DNA of 64,000 nt from NCBI GenBank assembly GCA_025153445.1, contig JANZNS010000005.1, positions 1 through 64,000 on the forward strand. Reading direction: 5' to 3'. This DNA comes from Marinobacter sp. BGYM27 (GTDB lineage Bacteria > Pseudomonadota > Gammaproteobacteria > Pseudomonadales > Oleiphilaceae). Positions 1 to 7,859 of this stretch are shown here, one piece after another. Made by a program: the position numbers and the translations under genes. Each line of letters begins with the position of its first letter. The stretch's first letter is position 1. Below the pieces are notes generated by a model. The model was given only the letters and a program-made list of their open reading frames with translations, was not told the origin of the DNA and did no database searches.

Positions 1-123
1 CGGAGTACAACGATGAACGTCCCCACGATTCACTGGAAGACCTGACGCCATGGGAATACCTGGCGAAACACCAACGGGCGGAAAACTCTAATCAGCGGTG
101 CAACTGAAACAGGGATGTTTACA
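1..123 (+). mobile_element. Right end of an IS3-family insertion sequence (truncated by window edge)
   Basis: The first 107 bases encode the tail of an IS3-type integrase. Sixteen bases after its stop codon lies the sequence GGGATGTTTACA, whose reverse complement starts TGTAAACATCCC. IS3-family elements usually begin with TG and end with CA, so 123 is the likely outer edge of the right terminal repeat. The left end and any target duplication lie outside the window, so the boundary is an inference. Confidence 0.5.
3..107 (+). CDS. IS3-family transposase OrfB, C-terminal fragment
   Basis: Partial gene that enters from the left edge. Reading from base 3, the peptide contains EYNDERPHDSLEDLTPWEYL and ends at a TGA at 105-107. 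The pattern YN..RPH.SL..LTP.EY is the classic tail of the rve (DDE) integrase domain of IS3-family OrfB; the last catalytic Glu normally lies some 30-40 residues upstream, outside the window. Whether the full element is intact cannot be seen. No transposase gene was found elsewhere in the window. Confidence 0.8.
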   Translation, partial: EYNDERPHDSLEDLTPWEYLAKHQRAENSNQRCN

Positions 124-179
124 CTCATACCCCATGGTCAATACAGACAAAAGCTACGATGGGCAACGCTGGTATAACA

Positions 180-488
180 TCAGTCATCTTTATCTTCGCG
201 TACTCCGATGACGTCACCGGTTTCTGCGTTAACCCGTACGTCGTAAATTCGGCCATCTCGTGATATCGACACCTCAAACTCCGGCTGAAAGCTGTCGTCA
301 TCGATACCGGCTTCAAATGCTTTACCCCCTTCTGAGGACTCAGCGCTTTCAATGGCCTCGATCAATGTGATCTTCGCTTTCGCCATGGCGCGCAGATCTT
401 CGCTATCTGCCGATGCCAAGCCGGCTGTCAACATCAATGCGGCGCCGAGACCAATAAGATTGGCTTTTCTGCTATGGAGCACCATCAT
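180..488 (-). CDS. Exported PepSY-domain protein
   Basis: 102 residues. An N-terminal signal peptide (hydrophobic stretch about 11-27, probably cut after LASA) precedes one PepSY-like domain. The domain has a helix (about 30-60) and a strand-rich half reading FEVSISRDGRIYDVRVNAETGDVIG, with the typical V.ID..TG.V pattern near the end. PepSY domains are small periplasmic modules proposed to inhibit proteases or bind ligands. The start is the first ATG of an ATGATG pair with GAGGACA just upstream. It is followed on the same strand by nothing recognisable, and lies about 110 bp downstream of a second PepSY gene, so a tandem paralogue pair is likely. Specific function unknown. Confidence 0.75.
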   Translation of the reverse strand: MMVLHSRKANLIGLGAALMLTAGLASADSEDLRAMAKAKITLIEAIESAESSEGGKAFEAGIDDDSFQPEFEVSISRDGRIYDVRVNAETGDVIGVREDKDD

Positions 489-597
489 TTGTCCTCTGTC
501 GTCACAATGATTTGCTGTCCGGTCAGGCGTGACACATATGCTGAATGCGCCACGCCGCTCAATACACAGGATACTGTAACACCATCGCTATTGGCGT

Positions 598-918
598 TTA
601 GTCATCCTGCTGATTCTGTAGCACCTCACCGGAAGCCGCATCTATGTCCATGTCCCATTCCTGGCCCGTTTCGTCGCGCAACTCCAGCTCATAGACATAC
701 TTGCCATGAGAATCTTCCAGTTCAGTATCGGTAATCGTTGCTCCCGGATGTTCTTTGAGAGCAATCTGGTTTAACGCGTCATATGATTTGATTTCACCAG
801 ATTCCTGGAGCTTTGCGGCGTCGTCCATGCTTACGTCAGCCAAGGCTGTTCCGGCTGCGAGCAGCGCTGCGACACTAATACCTATAAGACCGGCGGTTTT
901 GATTTGAGTTTTCATCAT
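598..918 (-). CDS. Exported PepSY-domain protein
   Basis: About 106 residues from the ATG at 918, chosen over an upstream start at 960 because AGGAGACG sits just before it and because the signal peptide (MKTQIKTAGLIGISVAALLA, cut near ALA) then lies at the N-terminus. The mature part is a single PepSY domain: a helix with LKEHPGATI, then strands YVYELELRDETGQEWDMDID and ASGEVL. Same orientation and layout as the downstream PepSY gene, from which it is clearly diverged. Probably a small periplasmic protein. Such genes often neighbour sensor kinases, but none is adjacent here; the nearest neighbour is an IS remnant. Confidence 0.78.
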   Translation of the reverse strand: MMKTQIKTAGLIGISVAALLAAGTALADVSMDDAAKLQESGEIKSYDALNQIALKEHPGATITDTELEDSHGKYVYELELRDETGQEWDMDIDAASGEVLQNQQDD

Positions 919-1147
919 ACGTCTCCTGTTCGCACATAAGTTTGTCAGGTCATCTGTCATCTGACAGAGCCCAGAGTAAGCGAGGCTCCATAGCGCCGGG
1001 ATTTCCCAAACTATACAAAATCACAATCGGCACTTCCGTTTCGCGAAAGGACTTAGCTGGGTGCACGCGCCGGATCATCTTTTATTGGTAATCGAACGAT
1101 GAGCCCATCTGCGAGTAGTAGCGCCGATGTAGAGCTTGCCAACGTAG

Positions 1148-1345
1148 AACTACAAGGTGCCGGCAGTGCTCGAAGCCAGGATCGATCATAATGTTCGCAT
1201 CATCCTGGGCTTTGACGGCAGCGGCCTCGATATCGGCAATAATGCGCCGTTGCTGATCGCCTCGGGCGGTGTCTACACCGAAGGTTCGCCGATCCGCGAC
1301 CGGGATATCGCAACTCAGTATCTGCGTCTGGTAATGAAGAAATCG
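1148..1345 (+). pseudogene. Remnant of FMN-dependent NADH-azoreductase (AzoR-like)
   Basis: The reading frame gives [14 protein letters not shown], then LGFDGSGL and [20 protein letters not shown] followed by TQYLRLV. These match in order the conserved AzoR block (YNF.VPA.LKAWIDH, then [10 protein letters not shown], then YL...LGFIGI). A stop lies immediately upstream at 1145-1147 and no flavodoxin-like N-terminal half is visible. After YLRLV the family motif GFIGI is missing; a shifted frame just afterwards reads EEIEAAA, which resembles the usual C-terminal helix, so an internal deletion is likely. The gene is therefore dead. No promoter or ribosome site was identified. A 125-residue open frame here is treated as accidental. 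Confidence 0.6.
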
Positions 1346-1697
1346 AGGCCGCAGCGTTCCGATGAGACTGTTTGGTCGTGTTGTGTGGCGACTTCAGTTG
1401 AATCAATCGACGGCTTGTTGGACTTCATTACCTTCAGAAAGGCGATAGTCGGTGTGATCCAGCAGATTCCCGGCCGTTTGTTTCTATTTGTAACCAGGCC
1501 AGCTATATTGAGGGTGATGGTTGGGATGCACTAACCCGTTCTATTCGTCCGGCGAGGCATGCTTGTAATCGCACAGATTTGTGTCTCGCCCCGGTCACTC
1601 GTTGTCTACACACGACACTGACGAAATGCTCAGTTCACCTCGCGCGTCCCAATGTCGGCGCAGCTTTTTCTGCGTCAACCAGCAAGGAGAACATCGA
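1346..1697. other. Intergenic region without a recognised gene
   Basis: Between the azoreductase remnant and the ATP-grasp gene. No coding region, RNA gene or strong hairpin was recognised. Its last part carries the AAGGAGA ribosome site (about 1684-1690) of the ATP-grasp gene, and the promoter of that gene presumably lies here. Confidence 0.4.
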
Positions 1698-3005
1698 ATG
1701 TCGACAGTATCAAAAGCAGAATCAATCGCCGATGTGTCAGGCTGGCTCGATCCGGACATGGATTCGGTAAAAGGAACCGAGACCCCCAAGGATCCGAACA
1801 AAGGGTACATCGCCCTGCTTGGCTGGAGCGTCAACGCAATCAAGGCGGCTCAAAAGTTTGATCGCCGCTACATTGTCGTCGCTCCGGATTGGGCTGCGGA
1901 TTTCTGTACCGCAAATAAAATACCTTTTATCCAGTGGGATTTTGTTCGCCTGAACGATCGGTCTCTGGAGATTGCCCAAAAACTGAAAGCGGAAGGCGTC
2001 GATGTTGCCATTCCGCTGTTTGAAGAAACGGTTGAGTGGTCCGGCGCGATCAACTCGGTACTCCTGGACAGCCCCCGTATGTACGGGCAGTCAATTCTCT
2101 TCCGCGACAAAGCGTTGATGAAGCGTCGTGCCCAGCTGGGTGGCATCCGTGTCGGGATCTTCGAGGAAGCGCACGAGAAGGAAGATATCGTGCGCTTCAT
2201 GAAGCGCGTTAACCAGACGCTGCTCAAACTCGATGGTGATCCGGACGACCCGATTCACGTCAAAGCCTTCGACAAGGCTGGCTGTCTTGGACACCGGATG
2301 ATCCGCAAGGTTGAGGAAATTGACGCCATCCCGCAGGAGGACTATCCGCTGTTGATGGAAAGTCATCTGGACGGCTGGGAATTCGCGGTTGAGGCCTGGA
2401 TCCACGATGGCGAGATCAAGTTCCTCAATATTTCCGAGTATGTGACTCTGGGGTATTCGGTTTTCGTGCCCGCAACAGAGCAGCTCGAAAGCTGGCGAAA
2501 CGCGATCACCAAACAGATCGAGAAACTGATCAAAACGTTCGAGATCAAATTTGGTCTGATCCACCCCGAGTATTTCGTGACTGCAGACGGCGAAATGTAC
2601 TTTGGTGAGGTTGCCTACCGTCCGCCCGGATTCAAGGCTTTCGAATTGATCGAGCGGGCATACGGGTTTAATGCTTATCAGGCGTCAATGTTGGTGTTCG
2701 ACCCTAAAAGCACGAAGGAGGAAGTCGACAGTTTCTTCCCTCGCGAAGTGGTCGACGCGAAAGGCTATGCAGGTTGTTTCGGTGTTTACCCACGCCGTCG
2801 TGTGGTCAGCAAACTGGAGATGCCCAAAGAAACAACGGAGCATCCCTATTTCGAGTCACACGAACTGGTCGCGCCGGCGGAAGAAACAGTGCCTGATAGG
2901 TCAGCCTTCGGCACACACTGGGGGCTTGTATTCTTCTTTGGCGACGATCCCATCAAAATGCGGGATCTATTGAAAGCTCAGGAAGATCTGGACTTCTACG
3001 TCTAG
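1698..3005 (+). CDS. ATP-grasp domain enzyme of unknown substrate
   Basis: 435 residues from the ATG at 1698, which has AAGGAGA seven bases upstream; longer readings from 1581 lack a ribosome site. N-terminal pre-ATP-grasp region (about 1-110), then an ATP-grasp fold: PLLMESHLDGWEFAVEAWI and, near residue 285, IHPEYFVTADGEMYFGEVAY followed by RPPG. This H.E......G...F.EV..R.PG pattern is the metal-binding end of the carbamoyl-phosphate synthase/BacD-like ATP-grasp group. Such enzymes join a carboxylate (as acyl phosphate) to an amine or thiol. No partner synthetase, peptide carrier or transporter lies next to it, so the substrate cannot be inferred. Probably cytoplasmic; no signal or membrane segment. 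It converges on the metal ABC genes. Confidence 0.75.
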   Translation: MSTVSKAESIADVSGWLDPDMDSVKGTETPKDPNKGYIALLGWSVNAIKAAQKFDRRYIVVAPDWAADFCTANKIPFIQWDFVRLNDRSLEIAQKLKAEGVDVAIPLFEETVEWSGAINSVLLDSPRMYGQSILFRDKALMKRRAQLGGIRVGIFEEAHEKEDIVRFMKRVNQTLLKLDGDPDDPIHVKAFDKAGCLGHRMIRKVEEIDAIPQEDYPLLMESHLDGWEFAVEAWIHDGEIKFLNISEYVTLGYSVFVPATEQLESWRNAITKQIEKLIKTFEIKFGLIHPEYFVTADGEMYFGEVAYRPPGFKAFELIERAYGFNAYQASMLVFDPKSTKEEVDSFFPREVVDAKGYAGCFGVYPRRRVVSKLEMPKETTEHPYFESHELVAPAEETVPDRSAFGTHWGLVFFFGDDPIKMRDLLKAQEDLDFYV

Positions 3006-3046
3006 GCCGCCTGATCAGAGAAGAGCAATTGCAATAGAGGTGACGT

Positions 3047-3080
3047 CCATGATTCTGGCCATCCAGCGCCGGAATCATGG
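3047..3080. terminator. Hairpin between convergent genes, possible bidirectional terminator
   Basis: Perfect 9-bp arms CCATGATTC (3047-3055) and GAATCATGG (3072-3080), with further partial pairing inside. It lies 41 bp after the ATP-grasp stop and 14 bp after the stop of the permease gene on the other strand. The plus side is followed by GCGGTCTTTCCCCC, only weakly U-rich, so termination is plausible but not certain. Confidence 0.5.
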
Positions 3081-3094
3081 GCGGTCTTTCCCCC

Positions 3095-4363
3095 TTATTC
3101 TTTCGGCGTAAGCCCTTCTGCAAGCGTTTTACGATAGGCGCCAAAAGCCGGAACAAGCGATATCACACACGCCATCAGCGGCACAGCGGCCAGTAGCTTT
3201 ATTTCATCGACACTCAACGGTCGCAAACCTAAATGCACCCCCAGACTCCCTTCCAGCATCGGCACGACAAACGCGATACCTGTGTACCCGAAGCCCAGTG
3301 CCAGCGCCACGCTTACGATAGAAATCACGATAGCCTCAAGTCCGAACAGTGCAGCAATCGCCAAAGGTGTGGCGCCGTTTGCCCTTAGTATCGCCATTTC
3401 GCGAGATCGCTGAGCCTGGGCGGTCAGCAACACAGCGAGCATGCCTATAAGGCTGGTCACCACAACAAAACCGGTGATGATCAAGAGCGTTTTTTCGAAC
3501 CCACCCATTATTCGCCAGAGCTGTGATAGCGCGACACCGGGCAGAATTGCGCTCAAAGGCTCGTCAGCCAACTGATTGAGCTTCCTCTGTAGCTGGAACG
3601 TCATAACCTTGCGCTTGATACCCACCATGACTGCGGTGATGTCATGAGGTGTAAGGTCAAGTTTCAACGTGTCTTCGGCATTGGGTGTCCTACCCGGCAC
3701 TGGTACTCCGGACTGCCAGCCAACATGAATGGCTTCAATCGCCCTGAGACTGACGTACACGGCTTTGTCTACGGGGGTTCCGGTTCTTGCAAGCGTACCC
3801 ACAACGGTGAAAGGCTTATCTTTGTGATTAACGAAGCTGACGCTACCGGTGCCATGGGCAAGAATAATGGAATCCCCTTCCCGATAGCCCAGCTCTTTCG
3901 CTACATCCGCTCCGACGACTGCTTCATAAACACCTGAAAATATGCGTCCTTCTGAAACCTGTAATGACTGATTGCTTCCGTACATGAAGCGCGAGAAAAA
4001 ATCAGCGCGAGTGCCGACCACCCGATAGCCTCTGTGCGAGTCTCCAAGTGAAACCGGGATAGCCCAATCGACCGCAGGATCCGACTCAATACGCTGGTAA
4101 GTAGTCCATCGGATATTGTTGGTTGCGTCACCAATGTGAAAAACCGAGTACAACAACAGGTTAAGCGGCCCGCTGCGCGCACCGACTATCAGGTCGGTTC
4201 CGGATATTGTATTCACGAACGATTTTTTCACTTCAGTCCGCAAGTACTGCACGCCCAGTAAAAGACTGACGCTTAGCGCCAGCGTGAGCACAACGAGCGA
4301 CAACGTCTTTCGCCGATGCCAGACACTTGCAAGCGTGAGCTTTGCGATGGTCGCTATCATCAT
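3095..4363 (-). CDS. ABC transporter permease, FtsX/MacB-like
   Basis: 422 residues. One N-terminal membrane helix (about 18-40), a large periplasmic domain (about 45-265, containing GTDLIVGARSGPLNLLLYSV) and three C-terminal helices (about 285-415, including LIGMLAVLLTAQAQRSREMA with the ILRANGAT motif). This is the FtsX/LolC/MacB topology. Its start overlaps the ATPase stop by four bases (ATGA), so the two are translationally coupled. Permeases of this family usually move lipids, lipoproteins or peptides or transmit force, rather than import ions. Linkage to a DUF2796 His-rich protein and DUF3299 recalls the Vibrio cholerae zrgABCDE zinc-regulated genes; assignment to zinc handling is inference from that context. 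Confidence 0.8.
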   Translation of the reverse strand: MMIATIAKLTLASVWHRRKTLSLVVLTLALSVSLLLGVQYLRTEVKKSFVNTISGTDLIVGARSGPLNLLLYSVFHIGDATNNIRWTTYQRIESDPAVDWAIPVSLGDSHRGYRVVGTRADFFSRFMYGSNQSLQVSEGRIFSGVYEAVVGADVAKELGYREGDSIILAHGTGSVSFVNHKDKPFTVVGTLARTGTPVDKAVYVSLRAIEAIHVGWQSGVPVPGRTPNAEDTLKLDLTPHDITAVMVGIKRKVMTFQLQRKLNQLADEPLSAILPGVALSQLWRIMGGFEKTLLIITGFVVVTSLIGMLAVLLTAQAQRSREMAILRANGATPLAIAALFGLEAIVISIVSVALALGFGYTGIAFVVPMLEGSLGVHLGLRPLSVDEIKLLAAVPLMACVISLVPAFGAYRKTLAEGLTPKE

Positions 4364-5052
4364 GCCGCGGGCTCCATCCAGTCGGTTATGTCTTGGTTGC
4401 GGGGAAACTGCGAAGCCAGATTCTGATCATGACTAACGAAAAGCACCGTGCTGTTTTTTTCTTCGGCCAACCGAAGCAATAAATTTAAAAACCGGTCGCG
4501 GTTATTTTCATCGAGCGCCGAAGTGGGCTCATCTGCCAGCACAATTTCCGGCGCGCCCAAGAGTGCGCGGGCCGCGGCGACCCGTTGTTGCTGGCCAACA
4601 CTCAGTTCGCCGATTTTTGAATACCAGTGAGTACGAGGTATATCCAGGGCTTCTAAAACATCACGCGCACTTTCAGCCGCTGGCGCCGCCAGTCGATCAC
4701 GGCGAAGTGACGAAAACCGACAGGGTAGCAAAACGTTGTCGATCGCATTCAGATAAGGCACCAGGTTGAACTGCTGAAAGATGATACCCATGTGATCCGC
4801 CCTGAAGCGGTCTCGGTGGCGACGGGACTGCTTTGTGACGTCTTGTGTCAAAAGCTCAATTGTTCCGGCTTTCGGAGTGACCAAACCGGCCAGCAACGAC
4901 AGAAAGGTGCTTTTACCTGATCCGCTGGGGCCGCGAATAAAACAGTGCTCGCCCCGGTCCAGCGTCATTTCCGGGATGAGCAGACCCTGCTGTTGCCCCG
5001 GCCATGAATACTGAACGTTGCTGAGCGATAAAATGGTAGATGGCTTTTTCAT
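4360..5052 (-). CDS. ABC transporter ATP-binding protein, LolD/MacB type
   Basis: 230 residues, one nucleotide-binding domain. Walker A GPSGSGKST (about 40-48), Q-loop in IIFQQFNLVPYLNAIDNVLL, signature LSVGQQQR (a variant of LSGGQ), Walker B EIVLADEPTSALD and switch His in VLFVSHD. The QFNLVPYL.A.DN run after the Q-loop is typical of the LolD/MacB/FtsE group and matches the FtsX-type permease encoded next. It should energise that permease from the cytoplasmic face. It starts 48 bp from the divergent DUF3299 gene, so a shared promoter region lies between 5053 and 5100. Confidence 0.88.
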   Translation of the reverse strand: MKKPSTILSLSNVQYSWPGQQQGLLIPEMTLDRGEHCFIRGPSGSGKSTFLSLLAGLVTPKAGTIELLTQDVTKQSRRHRDRFRADHMGIIFQQFNLVPYLNAIDNVLLPCRFSSLRRDRLAAPAAESARDVLEALDIPRTHWYSKIGELSVGQQQRVAAARALLGAPEIVLADEPTSALDENNRDRFLNLLLRLAEEKNSTVLFVSHDQNLASQFPRNQDITDWMEPAA

Positions 5053-5100
5053 GGATACTAATCCCGTGTAATCTGGAGCTCCTTAAGGCACACCGGGTTC

Positions 5101-5616
5101 ATGGATATGCTGAGCAACGCTTTCAGATTGTTGTCTTTTATAGCTCTTTTGGCTGCGATGCCACTTTCAGCAAAAGAATGGAAAGAAATCGAGTGGACAG
5201 AACTGATGCCCCCGGAAGATCTCAACCTGCTTGAGAATATGCCGCCCATCGATCACGACGGCGGCGCTCCTCCGCTATTGCCTGATGAAATCATGACAGG
5301 CCGCGTGAGACCGGAAATGGGTGATATGCCCATTCGAATTCCGGGCTTTGTTGTGCCGCTTGTCGTATCAGACGATATGGTGATCTCCGAGTTCTTTCTG
5401 GTCCCATACTTCGGTGCCTGTATCCACGTACCGCCACCGCCACCAAACCAAATTATCCATATTACCTACCCGGAGGGCTTTACCCAGGAGGCGCTTTACT
5501 ACCCGGTATGGATAGAAGGTGTATTGCGTATTGAGACGACCAACCACGATATGGGCAAGTCGTCGTATTCAATCAAAGCGGAATCCATTGAGCCATACGA
5601 GATACCAGAGCAATAG
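5101..5616 (+). CDS. Exported DUF3299 protein
   Basis: 171 residues. N-terminal signal peptide (hydrophobic LLSFIALLAAMPLSA, cut near residue 24), then a DUF3299 domain with IRIPGFVVPL, FFLVPYFGACIHVPPPPPNQ and ALYYPVWIEGVL. The conserved single Cys in GACIHVPPPPPNQ is a hallmark of the family. Function is not established; proteins of this family are periplasmic and often sit with FtsX-type ABC genes and DUF2796 proteins, as here. It is oriented opposite to both neighbours: divergent from the ATPase and convergent with the ZrgA-like gene, which is unusual for a single functional cluster. Start at 5101 or 5107; no strong ribosome site decides between them. Confidence 0.8.
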   Translation: MDMLSNAFRLLSFIALLAAMPLSAKEWKEIEWTELMPPEDLNLLENMPPIDHDGGAPPLLPDEIMTGRVRPEMGDMPIRIPGFVVPLVVSDDMVISEFFLVPYFGACIHVPPPPPNQIIHITYPEGFTQEALYYPVWIEGVLRIETTNHDMGKSSYSIKAESIEPYEIPEQ

Positions 5617-5645
5617 CCTGGCTACTGATGTCCAAGAGCTCTGTC

Positions 5646-6212
5646 TCAATCGCCGAGGTTGAGTATCATTGATTCACGGGTGGCTTCGCCGCCGCCCTGC
5701 CCGCTGCCGGTTACCCAGCTTACATCCAGCTCTTCAATTCCGTTGAACTGCTTTAGAAGTCCCGCAGTCGAGATTTCACCGGTGACGTTGGTGTCGCAAT
5801 ACAACGTTTGGTTCACGATGAACTCACTGTGGGTTCCCTCGTGTTCATCGTGCTCGTGATGGTGATGTGATTCAGCTTCCTGAGTAACGGTCTCTTCAAT
5901 AGAAGACCGGGATAGCTCGCAATTCCGGTTAACAATATCGATGATTGGATGTTGATCGAACCAGGCGACAGCGTTTTTTAGTTGATCACGCTCATCATTG
6001 TTTTCCGGGGCATGCTCAAACCCGACCAAATTGACAGCCGGCGACTTGAAATAAAGTTCAACTGTTTGATTTTCCGTTGCAATATCGAGCGTCGCATGAC
6101 CATGTTCATGTGCGTCAAGAGCACTTGCTGAATATGCACCCGGGGCCAGAACTGAGCTCAATGTGAGCACGCCTAAACTGGGCAGCCGAAGACTGTAAAG
6201 TAGCTTTAGCAT
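5646..6212 (-). CDS. zrgA: ZrgA-like exported His-rich protein (DUF2796)
   Basis: 188 residues from the ATG at 6212, preceded by a CGGAG ribosome site; this places the signal peptide (cut near YSASA) at the N-terminus, unlike a longer reading from 6269. The mature protein has the DUF2796 opening HEHGHATLDIATENQTVELY, the motif KSPAVNLVGFEHAP, and a metal-binding stretch ESHHHHEHDEHEGTH with seven histidines. In Vibrio cholerae ZrgA is a zinc-regulated periplasmic protein of a second zinc uptake system; a zinc-binding role here is likely from the His cluster and homology by motif. A 16-bp palindrome about 108 bp upstream of the start may be the metal-dependent operator. Confidence 0.78.
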   Translation of the reverse strand: MLKLLYSLRLPSLGVLTLSSVLAPGAYSASALDAHEHGHATLDIATENQTVELYFKSPAVNLVGFEHAPENNDERDQLKNAVAWFDQHPIIDIVNRNCELSRSSIEETVTQEAESHHHHEHDEHEGTHSEFIVNQTLYCDTNVTGEISTAGLLKQFNGIEELDVSWVTGSGQGGGEATRESMILNLGD

Positions 6213-6319
6213 TGAATTAACTCCGGTTATACGGTGTATGCCGTTTGGATAGTCAATAAAGTTCGCCACTGATCGAAAACCCTGACGAGTAGCACTTCCT
6301 GGATCGCCTCACAACCAGC

Positions 6320-6335
6320 ATATGTTATAACATAT
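6320..6335. promoter_or_regulatory. 16-bp perfect palindrome, possible Zur-type operator
   Basis: ATATGTTATAACATAT reads the same on both strands. Its half sites ATGTTATA and TATAACAT are those of the gammaproteobacterial Zur box, but in the classical site they are separated by one base, whereas here they overlap by four (ATGT-TATA-ACAT). It lies between the ZrgA-like gene (start 6212, minus) and the carrier gene (start 6459, plus). An ArsR- or MerR-type site is an alternative. Confidence 0.42.
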
Positions 6336-6458
6336 CATTAAATACAAGCGCCAGGCACTTTGATGCACTGGCAGCAGTAGGCATTGCCTGCCACTGCCCA
6401 ATGTGACTAAATGCATAAAACATCTATTACAGGTTAGGAGCGACAGACGAGTCTGCCG

Positions 6459-7859
6459 ATGAGCCGCGCTGATGATCCGGATGCCAATTCTTCTGGCCCA
6501 AAGAACGGAGAAAGCGAGCGACGCGTAGGATGGCTGTCACGCATTGCTTTGATCGGCCGCGACGAATGGCCTGCGGCGGCGCTGAGCTTTGTCTATTTTT
6601 TCTTCCTCCTTTTCAGTTACTACATTCTCCGCCCCGTGCGCGATGAGATGGGTGTGCGCGGCGGTATCGATAACATGCATTGGCTGTTCACTGCCACGTT
6701 TATCGCCATGCTGTTTATGGTGCCGCTGTTTGCTTCACTGGCTGCGCGATTGCGCCGTAGTACTCTGATGCCGAGTGTCTACGGCATTTTTATCGCCTGT
6801 ATCGGCGGCTTTTGGTTCTGGCTCGAATCCGGTATCGCGATGGATTGGGCTGCACGGGCGTTTTTCGTTTGGTTGTCCGTGTTTAATCTGTTTGTGATAT
6901 CGGTCTTCTGGAGCTTTATGGCCGATATATTCGACAGCGAGCAAGCCACCCGCCTCTTCGGATTTATTGCCGCCGGCGGCAGCATGGGTGCGATTCTGGG
7001 GCCTGGGCTGACGGGGTTTCTGGCTCAGACGTTACCACCACGCGACCTCCTGCTGATCGCCGGTGGCGCCCTGCTCTGTACCTTGCCCTGCATCTGGGCT
7101 TTGCAATATTGGCAAACGCAAGGGGCTGCCTCTTCGAGATCCGTTGCGCAAAATACTCAGGCGCTGGGCGGCACTTTGCTTGAGGGTTTCCGGGCTATCG
7201 CCAGCTCCCGCTATCTTATGGGGATCTGTGTTTTTATCTGGTTGTACACCACCCTATCTACGTTTCTCTATTTTGCTCAGGCCGATATCGTGGAATCGAC
7301 TTTTTCCGATAGCGGCGACCGCACCTCTGTCTTTGCTGCACTTGATTTCGCTACCAATACGCTGACCGTTTTACTGCAATTATTTTTGACAGCCCGTCTG
7401 GTACAGAAGCTTGGGCTTCAGCGCGCGCTGGCAGCCGTTCCGCTGCTCGTTGCCGGTGGTTTCGCCTGTCTCGCATTGGCGCCTGTCATCACCGTGCTAT
7501 TCGGATTTCAGTTGGTGCGGCGAGCCGGGAACTATGCGATCACAAAACCCGGCAGAGAGATGCTGTTTACGGTTTTACCGCGCATGGAAAAATACAAAGC
7601 CAAGAATATTATCGATACATTGGTGTACCGCGGTGGTGACGCTATTGCCGGCTGGATGTTTGCCGGCCTGACTGCACTCGGGCTGAGCCTGATGAGTATC
7701 GCCTGGTTGTCGGTGCCCGTAGCGCTTATTTGGGCGTTGATTGGCTATGGGCTTGGCAAAGAACGCATAAAACGTGTCCGGCAGGCTGACAGCGCGCTGT
7801 CCGGGAAAAAACAGGAGGACATTCGATATGAGCACTCAGAATCGACCCCGGCACCTTAA
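6459..7859 (+). CDS. Major facilitator-type membrane transporter
   Basis: 466 residues with about 12 predicted membrane helices and hydrophilic ends. Early motif YYILRPVRDEMGVRGG follows the first helix, and FMADIFDSEQATRLFGFIAAGGSMGAILGP lies around residues 150-180. This arrangement resembles the AAA/NTT-like and related MFS carriers often annotated as NTP/NDP exchange transporters, but the substrate cannot be read from sequence. The start ATG has only a distant AGGAG (about 6436-6440), so the true start is uncertain. The last 32 bases overlap the aldo/keto reductase gene, which has its own AGGAGG, so both are probably one transcript. Confidence 0.75.
   Translation: MSRADDPDANSSGPKNGESERRVGWLSRIALIGRDEWPAAALSFVYFFFLLFSYYILRPVRDEMGVRGGIDNMHWLFTATFIAMLFMVPLFASLAARLRRSTLMPSVYGIFIACIGGFWFWLESGIAMDWAARAFFVWLSVFNLFVISVFWSFMADIFDSEQATRLFGFIAAGGSMGAILGPGLTGFLAQTLPPRDLLLIAGGALLCTLPCIWALQYWQTQGAASSRSVAQNTQALGGTLLEGFRAIASSRYLMGICVFIWLYTTLSTFLYFAQADIVESTFSDSGDRTSVFAALDFATNTLTVLLQLFLTARLVQKLGLQRALAAVPLLVAGGFACLALAPVITVLFGFQLVRRAGNYAITKPGREMLFTVLPRMEKYKAKNIIDTLVYRGGDAIAGWMFAGLTALGLSLMSIAWLSVPVALIWALIGYGLGKERIKRVRQADSALSGKKQEDIRYEHSESTPAP

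Noticed and set aside
474-734. 86-codon open frame on the plus strand
   Set aside because: Antisense to the PepSY gene at 598-918 and composition is not protein-like.
1157-1534. 125-codon reading as an intact small gene
   Set aside because: Only its first part matches a known family (azoreductase), the rest has no family pattern, and key segments are missing; called a pseudogene instead.
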